In this document: piece after piece, positions 7,718 through 16,874 of the stretch
How positions within the stretch are numbered: the first letter of the stretch is position 1
Layout of the letters: the number at the start of each line of letters is the position of its first letter
Assembly (NCBI GenBank): GCA_900318345.1
Contig: ONKD01000005.1
Location: forward strand, 1 to 64,000
Source: an uncultured Prevotellaceae bacterium
GTDB lineage: Bacteria; Bacteroidota; Bacteroidia; Bacteroidales; Muribaculaceae
DNA length: 64,000 nt
Direction of reading: 5' to 3'
Notes under the pieces: generated by a model
Seen by the model: the letters and a program-made list of their open reading frames with translations, nothing else
Database searches by the model: none
What the model was told of the DNA's origin: nothing
Made by a program: the position numbers and the translations under genes

Positions 7718-8744
7718 GGAACAAATTCAAAGAGAAAGCGTTCCATATGTTTATGATACTAAGGAATACCCTGTTGAGGTAATTGTAAGCAAATTTGATC
7801 GTGATCAAATATTTGTTCCACATTATCAGCGTAATTTTGTTTGGAAAATTGAAGAAAAATCACGCTTTATTGAATCTGTATTTCTTGGAGTTCCTATCAT
7901 GCCTTTTTTGGTCTCTGTTTCAGGAGAAGACGCAGAACTTGAAATTATTGATGGTTCACAACGTATAAGGACACTAGTTGAATATTGTGGTAATAGCTTG
8001 AAATTATCCAAGCTGCAGAAACTAACAGAATTGAATGGGACAAGATTTAATGATTTGTCCGAATCAAGAAAGAATAAATTTTTGTTAAGGGATTTCAGAT
8101 TTCATGTTGTAACAGATAAAGCAAACAACGAAATACGAGCAGACATTTTCAATCGTGTAAATACGAGCTCTAATAAATTAAAATCAAGTGAAATTCGCAG
8201 GGGGGCTTATCAAGGTGAATTCTACAACTTTATCATTGAATGCTCCAAAATGGAACAATTCCAAAAGTTATGTCCCATTCCTGATAGCAAGGCACAACGA
8301 GGAGAATATGAGGAATTAGCTTTAAGATTTTTTGCCTATTCTGAATCATATTTAGAATTTAAACATGATGTTGCTCCATTTTTGGATAACTTCTTAAAAG
8401 AGCATAATAAAAATGGATTTGATAGGGAGGCTTTAATTCATAATTTCAAGGATGTGATGGACTTCGCAGAAAAACATCTTGAACCACCTTATTTTGCACG
8501 GAAAGGCAGAGAACGAGCCACGCCAAGAGTTAGGTTTGAAGCGTTGTCTGTAGGAATATTCTTAGCCTTAAAGCAGGATCCTAATCTTAATCCTAATGAC
8601 TTCTCATGGATTGATTCTGATGAATTTCGAGAGCTCACCACATCAGATGCTAGTAACAATCAGGGCAAACTAAAAGCACGGATAGAATTTGTACGTGATT
8701 GCTTGCTTGGTATAAAACATGATTTACATTACGAAAATGCATAA
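7671..8744 (+). CDS. DUF262 (GmrSD/ParB-like nuclease fold) protein
   Basis: 357 residues from the ATG at 7671, chosen because earlier in-frame residues (MQKVLLTILQILT) are translation of the methyltransferase end in another frame. The N-terminal domain is DUF262: FVPHYQRNFVWKIEEKSRFIESVFLGVPI, then IIDGSQRIRTL (about residue 92), the ParB/Srx-like active-site motif seen as DGQQR in GmrS. GmrSD-type enzymes cleave modified DNA using nucleotide hydrolysis; that activity here is inferred. It is embedded between the methyltransferase (47-base overlap) and the HEPN gene (overlap), so all three probably act together. Confidence 0.85.
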   Translation: MAKKTKLSEQQQLQIEEQIQRESVPYVYDTKEYPVEVIVSKFDRDQIFVPHYQRNFVWKIEEKSRFIESVFLGVPIMPFLVSVSGEDAELEIIDGSQRIRTLVEYCGNSLKLSKLQKLTELNGTRFNDLSESRKNKFLLRDFRFHVVTDKANNEIRADIFNRVNTSSNKLKSSEIRRGAYQGEFYNFIIECSKMEQFQKLCPIPDSKAQRGEYEELALRFFAYSESYLEFKHDVAPFLDNFLKEHNKNGFDREALIHNFKDVMDFAEKHLEPPYFARKGRERATPRVRFEALSVGIFLALKQDPNLNPNDFSWIDSDEFRELTTSDASNNQGKLKARIEFVRDCLLGIKHDLHYENA

Positions 8745-9399
8745 CACGAGAATTGGTTACAATAAAAGGCTACATGAGGTTGAGGTATATTTTAATACCT
8801 TAAAATTGTTGGATGCGGGAAATTGCTCAATAAAATGTGTTGACATTTTAGGCAATGAATCATTTGCTGAGATTAATTCAGAGCTTTCCACGATATTGAA
8901 AGCTAATGGATTCTTGCTATTATATAATTTAATGGAATCAACAATTCGTATGTCTTTAGACGCTGTAATTAATTCTATGCATGATTCAAATGTTACTTTC
9001 CGAAGTTTATCAGATAAACTGCGAAAGCTTTGGATTAGGCAGGAAGGGAAAAATGCAAATGAGGACAAGATAATGTCAATTGCGAATTCTGTTTTAGATG
9101 ATCATTTATTGAGATTTAAGAAGGAATTCATTAATATTAGTGGGAATATAGACGCTCAAGAAATACGCAATATTTTAAAAAAATTAGGCGGTGCTGAAAT
9201 AAGCAATGGTAGATACCTAAAAACCATTAAAGATAAGAGAAATCATCTTGCCCACGGGGAGTTTTCTTTCTCGGAAATAGGTCGTGATTTTACTGTAAAT
9301 GAACTTATTGTATATAAAGATAGCACAAAAGACTATCTAGTGAAAGTCCTAGATGAAATACAATCATATCTTGATAATAAGGAGTATTTACACCCTTAA
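8737..9399 (+). CDS. MAE_28990/MAE_18760-like HEPN nuclease
   Basis: About 220 residues. The ATG at 8737 (ATGCATAA overlap with the DUF262 stop) or the ATG at 8719 may start it. The C-terminal IKDKRNHLAHGEFSFSEIG holds the HEPN signature R-x4-H (RNHLAH, about residue 167) of the MAE_28990/MAE_18760 family. HEPN proteins are metal-independent ribonucleases, often toxins of defence systems. Pairing with DUF262 and a C5-methyltransferase recurs in defence islands as I recall it. It may cleave host or phage RNA when DUF262 senses unmodified DNA; this is inference. Confidence 0.75.
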   Translation: MHNTRIGYNKRLHEVEVYFNTLKLLDAGNCSIKCVDILGNESFAEINSELSTILKANGFLLLYNLMESTIRMSLDAVINSMHDSNVTFRSLSDKLRKLWIRQEGKNANEDKIMSIANSVLDDHLLRFKKEFINISGNIDAQEIRNILKKLGGAEISNGRYLKTIKDKRNHLAHGEFSFSEIGRDFTVNELIVYKDSTKDYLVKVLDEIQSYLDNKEYLHP

Positions 9400-9560
9400 A
9401 ATAGTTCTTATTAACAATAAAGGTTAATCAATAAAGAGAATTAATTCAGCGATTCATCATACGGCGCAAAATAATGTGGGAGCATATTGCGTTTTGTGAG
9501 AATTAGGATTTCTCTGATATCATTAGTTGTGAGAAAGTACCATTTTTCAAGAAAAATACT

Positions 9561-9596
9561 TATCTTTGCGTCCGGAACAAGAATATTATATTCTTG
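9561..9596 (+). promoter_or_regulatory. Promoter -7 box and palindrome before the second methyltransferase
   Basis: TATCTTTG (9561-9568) fits TAnnTTTG. Just after it, at the expected start site, lies a perfect dyad CAAGAATA-TTA-TATTCTTG (9578-9596). The leader to the ATG at 9703 can fold further: ATATAAC/GTTATAT inside GACC/GGTC arms (about 9607-9661). A repressor site or attenuator is plausible. I see no gene in 9400-9702. Confidence 0.5.
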
Positions 9597-9702
9597 ACCT
9601 GCGAAAGACCGAGAGTTGAACGATATAACAAACTCCTTTGCGGTTATATAGGCTTTGGTCGGCCTGCAGGGACTGCATTGGGGTTTGTTTTATATAATAA
9701 CA

Positions 9703-10962
9703 ATGGCTTCAAAAAAGAAATATACATTCATCGACCTATTCGCAGGATGCGGAGGACTGTCTGAAGGTTTCTTGCAGACCAAACGCTTCCAAGCATTGGC
9801 TCATGTTGAGTGGGAGAAGCCAATGGTTGATACGCTAAGGAACCGTCTCGTTACGAAATGGAACGAGACAGAAGAATCAGCAAGAAAAAAAGTCATCCAT
9901 TTCGATATTCAAAAAACAGACGAACTTCTTCATGGTAATTGGAGCAAAGAATCAGTTGATCAATATGGAGCGACCAATGATGATTTTGTGAAGTTATTTG
10001 GACTGAAGGAACTGATTGGAAGCACTCATGTGAATCTTATTATCGGAGGACCTCCTTGTCAAGCGTATTCTATTCATGGAAGGGCAACTGATAAGAATTC
10101 AATGAATGATGATTATCGAAACTATTTATTTGAGAGTTTCTGTAAAGTCGTTGACGCATTCCAACCAGATATTTTTGTCTTCGAGAATGTTGCAGGATTA
10201 CTTAGTGCAAAGCCAGGAGGAATTCCTGTAAGAAATCGTATATTTGAAGCATTTAATTCCATTGACTATCAAATTCTCAGTCCAGAGGAGATGCCAAATG
10301 CGCTATTGAATGCTTTAGACTTTAATGTGCCCCAAAATAGGCCACGTGTTATTATATTGGGGATTAAGAAAAACTCAATATTTAACCTGAAAGAATTATA
10401 CGACTCAATTCAATTAGAGAAGAGCACAGAACGAATACGAACGGTAAGAGATGCAATAGGTAATTTGCCGGCTCTATATCCTTTACCAAATCAAATTAAG
10501 GACGGTCGTACAATGCGTTCTCATCAGTTAAACCCAAATCCAGAAATAAAACAACATGAAGCAAGAAACCATGGCCCTCGTGAATTAGAGATTTTCAGGG
10601 AATGGGTAGAGTCTAGAATGAATTATATCAGTCACCAGGAAATGATAGATTATTATTATCAGAAAACTGGACATATAACGCTTTACCAAAAGTATAAAAG
10701 TCTGGAGTGGGATAAACCTTCACATACCGTTGTCGCTCATTTAAGTAAGGACGGTTATATGTTTATTCATCCAGATCCTGAACAACAACGTAGTATAACA
10801 ATTAGAGAAGCAGCTTGCTTAATGACGTTCCCAATGGATTTCATGTTTTTAGGGAACAATGCTTACAATTTCAAAATGATTGGAAATGCTGTTCCTGTAA
10901 ATTTCGCGAGGGCAATTGCAACTGCTTTATATAAAATATTAGATACAAAAACAGAACAATGA
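9703..10962 (+). CDS. DNA (cytosine-5-)-methyltransferase, second
   Basis: 419 residues from the ATG at 9703; an upstream in-frame GTG-like start at 9655 would add 16 residues that do not look like protein. Motifs: I FIDLFAGCGGLSEGF (about 10), IV GGPPCQAYS (Cys about 118), VI FENVAGLL (about 160), VIII FNVPQNRPRVIILG, IX HLSKDGYMFIHPD then REAACLMTFP, X MIGNAVPVNFARA. It leads an operon with the methyltransferase-like gene (4-base overlap), McrB-like and LlaJI-like genes. LlaJI systems carry two C5-methyltransferases, one per strand of an asymmetric site, so this may be the partner of 6581-7717. Confidence 0.92.
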   Translation: MASKKKYTFIDLFAGCGGLSEGFLQTKRFQALAHVEWEKPMVDTLRNRLVTKWNETEESARKKVIHFDIQKTDELLHGNWSKESVDQYGATNDDFVKLFGLKELIGSTHVNLIIGGPPCQAYSIHGRATDKNSMNDDYRNYLFESFCKVVDAFQPDIFVFENVAGLLSAKPGGIPVRNRIFEAFNSIDYQILSPEEMPNALLNALDFNVPQNRPRVIILGIKKNSIFNLKELYDSIQLEKSTERIRTVRDAIGNLPALYPLPNQIKDGRTMRSHQLNPNPEIKQHEARNHGPRELEIFREWVESRMNYISHQEMIDYYYQKTGHITLYQKYKSLEWDKPSHTVVAHLSKDGYMFIHPDPEQQRSITIREAACLMTFPMDFMFLGNNAYNFKMIGNAVPVNFARAIATALYKILDTKTEQ

Positions 10963-11675
10963 ATGTACTAATCGCATGTGAAGAAAGCCAAGCTGTATGC
11001 AAAGCCTTTAGAAAAAGAGGCCATAACGCATTCAGTTGCGATATATTGGAATGTAGCGGAGGACACCCCGAATGGCATTTCAAACAAGACGTTTTACAGG
11101 TAATACCTGATCATGGCGGAACACTTGAAACAGGTGATACCTATTTCTTGCCCGAAGGAGAAAAGTGGGATCTTATGATTGCACATCCTCCTTGTACATA
11201 TCTTTCTGTGAGTGGAGCTAGATGGCTTTACCACCCTGATGACGCTCACTTGCCTATTGAACAGCGTAGGGAGCATCCTCATCATCTTGGTAGAAGAAAG
11301 ATGAAACAAGAAGCGATAGAGTTCTTCATGAAATTCACCCAAACTGACATAGAACATTGGGCAATTGAAAACCCTGTTGGTTGTATGAATACAGAGTATC
11401 GTAAACCTGATCAAATTGTACAACCGTTCTGGTTTGGTGACAATGCTTCAAAAAAGACGTGTCTGTGGCTTCATAACTTGCCACCATTAGTGCCTACCAA
11501 TATGGTTGAAGAAGGGCCTCGAGTTGTTCTCTCAAGTGGGCGTTCTTTACCAAAATGGTACTCGGACTCGTTTAATACTAGAATTTCAACTGAAGAGAGA
11601 AGAAAACTTAGAAGTAAAACTTTCCCAGGATTTGCAGAAGCTCTTGCTGAGCAGTGGGGTAATATCGAATTATAG
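10959..11675 (+). CDS. Short C5-methyltransferase-like protein (phage-type)
   Basis: 238 residues. It has MNVLIACEESQAVCKAFRKRGH as a motif I equivalent, IAHPPCTYLSVSG (about 75) as the PPC catalytic motif and WAIENPVG (about 136) as the ENP motif, but no canonical motif VIII or motif X that I can see. Similar short proteins are common in phages and annotated as DNA cytosine methyltransferases. It could methylate a second strand or site for the LlaJI-like enzyme. It overlaps the second methyltransferase by four bases and ends two bases before the McrB-like gene, so it is part of the operon. Confidence 0.75.
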   Translation: MNVLIACEESQAVCKAFRKRGHNAFSCDILECSGGHPEWHFKQDVLQVIPDHGGTLETGDTYFLPEGEKWDLMIAHPPCTYLSVSGARWLYHPDDAHLPIEQRREHPHHLGRRKMKQEAIEFFMKFTQTDIEHWAIENPVGCMNTEYRKPDQIVQPFWFGDNASKKTCLWLHNLPPLVPTNMVEEGPRVVLSSGRSLPKWYSDSFNTRISTEERRKLRSKTFPGFAEALAEQWGNIEL

Positions 11676-11677
11676 TT

Positions 11678-13948
11678 ATGGCTAATAGATTAAAGATTCA
11701 ACAAATCAGAACTAATGATGTCATTGATGATTCTGGTAAACAATTTGAGCTTGGAAAAGCATGGTGCGATTTCTTTGGCTTTGACCCTGAAATTGAGTCA
11801 TGCTCTGTTAACTTGATTTTTAAGGCAATCTCTGTTGATCATAAAGATTTTAACAATAAGGAAATCGAACTTAAACTTGCTGAAGTATCAAATCGTGGAG
11901 ACAGGAAAGCTTATGCGAATGGAGATAATGGATTATCACAAATAAAGGATTTCTTTCTTAATTATTTACATCTCAATGAAAGCAATATAAAGAGAGATTA
12001 CTTCGGAATCCTTCAGAATGGTATAGATTATTATCTATACTTCATCCCGCAAGAGCTATATGATAATTTTATAAAATTCTACACTGATACGGCGCCCCAG
12101 ATAAGCATTGAAAGAGTATCTGTATTAGAGAACTCTGTTGAGGATAATGACGCTTTACAAGTTATATACTACGGTGCTCCTGGTACAGGTAAGTCTCACA
12201 CCATCAAGGAACAAACCGAAGGAGAGGATGTTATTCGTACGACGTTCCATCCCGATAGCGACTATTCAACCTTTGTGGGCAGCTACAAGCCGACCACAAG
12301 GGAAGTGCCGATGCGTGATGTCACCGGTAAGGTTATTGTTGAGAACGGCGACCCTGTTACTGAGAACCGCATCATCTATGAGTTCGTCAGCCAGGCGTTC
12401 CTGCAGGCCTACGTCGGAGCATGGCGAAAGTATGCACAAGCGACCGACGGCAAGCCGCAGAAACAATACCTTGTCATCGAGGAGATCAACCGAGGCAACT
12501 GCGCCCAGATTTTCGGCGACCTGTTTCAGTTGCTTGATCGCAACGTCCAAGGCTTCTCGGAATATCCCATCAAGGCTGATGCCGACTTAAAAAAGCACCT
12601 CAAGAAGCTGCTTAAAGGCCTGACCATCGAGAATGCAGAAGCCATCAACGCCCTTTATAAGGGTGAAGATGTCGTTGGAAAGGTCTTGAACGGGGAAGAA
12701 TTACTCTTGCCCAGCAATCTCTATATTTGGGCTACAATGAACACCAGCGATCAGAGCCTGTTCCCCATTGACAGCGCCTTTAAGCGTCGTTGGGACTGGA
12801 GCTATGTGCCCATCGCCAATGCACATGAGAATTGGACAATCGCTGTTAGCGGTAAGCAGTATGATTGGTGGGACTTCCTCGAGAAGATCAACGCCCTCAT
12901 CGGCGACACTACCAACAGCGAAGACAAGAAGCTGGGCTACTTCTTCTGCAAGACCCAGGACGGCAGTATCAATTCTGAGGCCTTTGTGGGCAAGGTAATA
13001 TTCTACCTATGGAACGATGTCTTTAAGGACTTCGACTTCGATGGCGATGTATTCATTGACGATGACGGCACCTCCAAACTGACCTTCGACAAGTTCTACA
13101 AAACTGACGAAGCCCGTAAAACCACCGTTCGCGAAGACAAGGTTGACCTGTTCCTGACCAACCTAGGAGTTAAGTTTGCTGATGAAGTCGCAGATGAAGA
13201 AATTGAGGAAATCATCCTTGACGAGAATAATGCAAATGTCAATGACCGATCAAGTTATTTATTTAACGGCGATTTAATTAAGACCAAAGCAGAATTAGGC
13301 TTGGCTATAATGGTTAAATACATTGAAGGTCATCGAGAAATGACCTTTGATGAAATTAGGAACATCTTCCCTGACAATTTGCTTGGACGCATTCAATACA
13401 AAGGCTTAATCGTCAGGAGCGATGTTAACCTGGGTAGCTATGCTCGCTATTATTCTCCAATCTTCACATCTCAAGATGGAGTCAATTATCGTATCTTTAA
13501 ACAGTGGACCATCCAGAACATTGACAACATCACCGGCTTTGCAAAGCTACAAGGATGGACTGTTGAGACTTTAAACAATGAAGATGGCGCCGAAATAAAT
13601 GATGACAAATATAAAGAGTCAATCAGTGAGATTCGATTCCCCGATGGATCAATAATTACTACTGAGAATCAAACTCAATTTAATGCTTTTATTGAAGCAT
13701 TACAGAAAATAGGTATTGATAAAGTGTTCTCGGTGGCAGACGAACTGAAATACCAAAGATTAGGACGCCCGATACTTTCTAGAGAAAAGTATCCTGAAAT
13801 TGAAAGCAGTGACAAATTCTCATATCATCAAATTGGGGACTATTACATTATCAAAGGCGCAAAGCCATATACAAGTGTAAGAATCCTTGAAGACTTGAGC
13901 AAATTGTTAGACCTGAATATTACGGTTATCTGCAATAGGCCAGAATGA
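11678..13948 (+). CDS. McrB-like GTPase subunit (LlaJI R1-type restriction motor)
   Basis: 756 residues. Residues 1-150 form an AT-rich-coded N-terminal domain, probably the DNA recognition part. The AAA+ GTPase core has Walker A YYGAPGTGKSHT (about 164-175), Walker B VIEEINRGNCAQIFGDLF (about 264-281) and the McrB hallmark MNTSDQSLFPIDSAFKRRWDW (about 354-374). Residues about 505-756 are an extra C-terminal region I do not recognise. The gene is a composition mosaic: codons from about 12190 to 13190 are GC-rich, while both ends are AT-rich. It should translocate on DNA and activate the nuclease encoded next, with which it overlaps by four bases. Confidence 0.85.
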   Translation: MANRLKIQQIRTNDVIDDSGKQFELGKAWCDFFGFDPEIESCSVNLIFKAISVDHKDFNNKEIELKLAEVSNRGDRKAYANGDNGLSQIKDFFLNYLHLNESNIKRDYFGILQNGIDYYLYFIPQELYDNFIKFYTDTAPQISIERVSVLENSVEDNDALQVIYYGAPGTGKSHTIKEQTEGEDVIRTTFHPDSDYSTFVGSYKPTTREVPMRDVTGKVIVENGDPVTENRIIYEFVSQAFLQAYVGAWRKYAQATDGKPQKQYLVIEEINRGNCAQIFGDLFQLLDRNVQGFSEYPIKADADLKKHLKKLLKGLTIENAEAINALYKGEDVVGKVLNGEELLLPSNLYIWATMNTSDQSLFPIDSAFKRRWDWSYVPIANAHENWTIAVSGKQYDWWDFLEKINALIGDTTNSEDKKLGYFFCKTQDGSINSEAFVGKVIFYLWNDVFKDFDFDGDVFIDDDGTSKLTFDKFYKTDEARKTTVREDKVDLFLTNLGVKFADEVADEEIEEIILDENNANVNDRSSYLFNGDLIKTKAELGLAIMVKYIEGHREMTFDEIRNIFPDNLLGRIQYKGLIVRSDVNLGSYARYYSPIFTSQDGVNYRIFKQWTIQNIDNITGFAKLQGWTVETLNNEDGAEINDDKYKESISEIRFPDGSIITTENQTQFNAFIEALQKIGIDKVFSVADELKYQRLGRPILSREKYPEIESSDKFSYHQIGDYYIIKGAKPYTSVRILEDLSKLLDLNITVICNRPE

Positions 13949-16197
13949 GAATCCTTATCGAGGAATATCAGTATGACGTGTCACGGTTGAAGAAAGTGCT
14001 CCACGGCATCGACGCGCTCGAGAATGTCGAGGGACGTGTCTCGGTACACTATGTGGGCTACTTCTACAACACCGAGCTTGAGGATTGCGTCTTTATCTTG
14101 CCCAAGGTGCTGCTCAAGGACACACCAGAGGGTGAACGGGTCTTCGGCAAGTACCTGCCCGAGGACATCGTTGATCCGGCCAAGAACAAGGACATGGATA
14201 GCAGGGATAAGGACTTTCTCTATAAGTTCGCGGTGTGGATTTATCGTGCCATTACGGTCTATAAGAACGACCGCAACAATGATACGTCCATCGTCTATCA
14301 CACAAAGATCGCCCAGGTGGGCAAGGGCCGTCGACGCTTGAGCAACACCTACCTGGATATCTTGCTGCAGCTGTTGCAGTTCAACCGCGACAACCAGAAT
14401 TTCTTCTTCTTCATTCTGAAGAACCTGCACTCGGGCTATAACCGTATCAACTGGACACGCACCATCGCTACGACTTCGGCTATCGTCCAAGACAATAGCC
14501 CGATATACCTGCGACCGATTAACAAAAAGCGCAAAATCAACTTCGATGAGGAGCTGCTTGTCATCTTCTTCTCCATCTTGAACTACATCGGTGACAAATA
14601 CGGCTTTGAAAAGGACATCAACGTCCAGTTCGACCTCATCACAGGTAAGCGCTTCGAAACCTACCTCAAGGGCTATGGCAAGACACGCTTGCTGCAGATC
14701 AAGTACAAGTACTTTAGCGACAAGGCCCTTGAGCTGTGGAACCTGTGTTTCTCGTTCTTCGACGAGGCGCGGCAGGTGTTCATCAACACGGCCAAGAAGG
14801 AGTACCTGCTTGTTAAGAATTTCTACATCGTCTTTGAAGCGATCATCGACGAACTCATTGGCGACACCCCCTTGCCCGACGGCATGGACAAGAAGCAGGA
14901 GGACGGCAAGATTGTTGACCACCTCTATACCGCCAAGAGCCTCATAGAGAACGATCACAGCAACACCTACTACATAGGTGACAGCAAGTATTACAAGATG
15001 GGCCACGAGCTGGGCAAGGAGTCGGTTTACAAGCAATACACCTATGCCCGCAACGTCATCCAGTGGAACCTGGACATCTTCAGTGACGGAAGGGAGCCCG
15101 AATCTGATGTCCGTCTGCGTGACAACGTAACCGAGGGCTATAACATCATCCCCAACTTCTTTATCTCGGCCAAGATGGACGAGACTTTTGACTATGGCAA
15201 CGACGGCATCGAGAAAACCGATCGTAGCAAGAACAAGCACCGCAAGATGCACTTCGAGAACCGCCTGTTCGACCGTGACACGCTGCTGTTGTTCCACTAT
15301 GATGTCAACTTTTTGTTTGTGCTCTCGCTATATGCTCGTGACAATGCTTCGCAAAAGGTCAAGTGGAAAACTAAAGTCCGTGACAAGTTCCGTGACGAGA
15401 TCCGTGGCTGGTTGCAAGACGACTACGACTTCTACGCTTTGAAGAGCGTGGGCAACCCACTCGCTGGCGAGGAGTTCATCAATGAGCACTTTAAGGAACT
15501 GCAGGGTAAGCTGTTTCGTCCCTACGCCGACCGAGACATATACACGCTTGCACTCGAAAAGCCCAAAGCTGGCTCGACGGCAGATGACAACGCATACCGC
15601 CTGCTTAGCGAGTTCTTCATCATTGAGCCTATAACCCTCGGCGAAAACCCAAAAGAGAACCTCGACACAAAGGTTGTCGATTATCAAGCTGCACATCCCT
15701 ATGAGCCTGTTCCCGAGGACTGGTTGCCCGAGTATCATGTAGAACGATACCTGGCCAACCACTTTGTGCTCGGTATGTACCACGACCGGGAACACTGGGA
15801 CTGGATTACCGGCAAGAACGACAAGGGGTCACAGATCTATAACGTGCGCCTGGGCAAGAGTAGGGACGGAGCCATGTCAGAAAGCCGCATAAGGGCTATG
15901 AAACCTAAGTTCGCCATTCTCTATGAGGGAGGACATGAAGCCGAAAACAAGTACCACGTTTTCCGCATTCACGATATGGCCAGGATGAACGAGGCCCGCA
16001 TGCGTCAAGCGGATTATCCTATGAACAACGGCGGTCCTCATGGAGACTACCTTATCTTCCGCTTTGATGATGAAGTGTCAATTGGCCAATTCGACATCAA
16101 TGCGTTGATAACCCGCTTTCGCCTTGACCACCCCGATTACATCTACGGCTCGCCGATCTACCCAACCGGCGAAGACCTCCTCAAATATAAGTTATAA
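13945..16197 (+). CDS. LlaJI/McrC-family restriction endonuclease subunit
   Basis: 750 residues. The N-terminal part (LIEEYQYDVSRL, VGYFYNTELEDCVFILPKVLL) fits the LlaJI restriction family. A PD-(D/E)xK-like site is visible at YYIGDSKYYKMG (about 343-354) with an acidic residue upstream (IVDHLYTAKSL), followed by KQYTYARNVIQW. The protein is longer than I expect for McrC or LlaJI R2; residues about 560-750 (YHVERYLANHFVLG, KFAILYEGG, YHVFRIHDMARM, GDYLIFRFDDE) form an added domain of unknown type. It is uniformly GC-rich in codon use, unlike the methyltransferases. It is the nuclease of the McrB-like motor and should cut DNA lacking host methylation. Confidence 0.8.
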   Translation: MRILIEEYQYDVSRLKKVLHGIDALENVEGRVSVHYVGYFYNTELEDCVFILPKVLLKDTPEGERVFGKYLPEDIVDPAKNKDMDSRDKDFLYKFAVWIYRAITVYKNDRNNDTSIVYHTKIAQVGKGRRRLSNTYLDILLQLLQFNRDNQNFFFFILKNLHSGYNRINWTRTIATTSAIVQDNSPIYLRPINKKRKINFDEELLVIFFSILNYIGDKYGFEKDINVQFDLITGKRFETYLKGYGKTRLLQIKYKYFSDKALELWNLCFSFFDEARQVFINTAKKEYLLVKNFYIVFEAIIDELIGDTPLPDGMDKKQEDGKIVDHLYTAKSLIENDHSNTYYIGDSKYYKMGHELGKESVYKQYTYARNVIQWNLDIFSDGREPESDVRLRDNVTEGYNIIPNFFISAKMDETFDYGNDGIEKTDRSKNKHRKMHFENRLFDRDTLLLFHYDVNFLFVLSLYARDNASQKVKWKTKVRDKFRDEIRGWLQDDYDFYALKSVGNPLAGEEFINEHFKELQGKLFRPYADRDIYTLALEKPKAGSTADDNAYRLLSEFFIIEPITLGENPKENLDTKVVDYQAAHPYEPVPEDWLPEYHVERYLANHFVLGMYHDREHWDWITGKNDKGSQIYNVRLGKSRDGAMSESRIRAMKPKFAILYEGGHEAENKYHVFRIHDMARMNEARMRQADYPMNNGGPHGDYLIFRFDDEVSIGQFDINALITRFRLDHPDYIYGSPIYPTGEDLLKYKL

Positions 16198-16227
16198 AAG
16201 GGTAAACTGAAAAACTGTAGTTTTAAT

Positions 16228-16869
16228 ATGCCTGAATCAAAAGAACAATCACAGATAGAGATTGCCCTTGAGATTGCTTTGAAAGCTCACAAGGGACAAC
16301 GTGATCTTGATGGCAAGCCGGTGATATTGCACCCGCTCACTGTCGCCATGAAAGGCAACAATGAGAACGAGATTGTCGCTGGTCTGCTTCACGATGTTGT
16401 GGAAGACACAGACTACACGTTTGAGGACCTGCTCGCTGCAGGTATATATCCCGAGGTCGTTGACGCGCTGCGCTTGCTAACTCACAAGAAAGGCTCAGAA
16501 TACATGGATTATGTGAGACACATCGCCGACTCACACAATTCTATTGCCATCAATGTGAAGTGCAACGACCTTGACCACAATCTTCAACGTGGCCGCGCTG
16601 GAGACCATCTCAAGCAGGTGGCAAAGCATAGCGCCGCAAGAGAAATCATTCATCCTTACAACGGTGACGAGGGAGCCGCTTGGGATACCTTGATTGACGA
16701 TCTAGTGGAAGGCAAATATTGGCAAGCCAAATTCGCATTCCAAATCATAAAGAAATCCATCGAAGAGGCTACCGCCGAAGCTGGTATCACCATCGACGAG
16801 TACATGCACTTCTTCCATCCTGATCGTTACCTGAATTTGTTGCATAATGAAGGTAATAATAAAATCTGA
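16228..16869 (+). CDS. HD-domain hydrolase (RelA/SpoT-like HD)
   Basis: 213 residues. HD signature: ALKAHKGQRDLDGKPVILHPLTVA (about 15-40), GLLHDVVEDTDYTFEDLL (about 50-67) and VKCNDLDHNL (about 110), giving the H...HD...D metal set of (p)ppGpp hydrolase-type HD domains. There is no synthetase or TGS domain, so it is a stand-alone hydrolase comparable to small alarmone hydrolases. It starts 30 bases after the nuclease gene and ends six bases before the WYL gene, so it may be co-transcribed. It may control an alarmone or nucleotide signal in the defence locus, or be a passenger. Confidence 0.75.
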   Translation: MPESKEQSQIEIALEIALKAHKGQRDLDGKPVILHPLTVAMKGNNENEIVAGLLHDVVEDTDYTFEDLLAAGIYPEVVDALRLLTHKKGSEYMDYVRHIADSHNSIAINVKCNDLDHNLQRGRAGDHLKQVAKHSAAREIIHPYNGDEGAAWDTLIDDLVEGKYWQAKFAFQIIKKSIEEATAEAGITIDEYMHFFHPDRYLNLLHNEGNNKI

Positions 16870-16874
16870 ACGTT

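Noticed and set aside
13981..15297. 438-codon minus-strand ORF opposite the LlaJI-like gene
   Set aside because: It arises from codon bias of the GC-rich plus-strand gene; Val/Leu/Asp-rich sequence without domain features.
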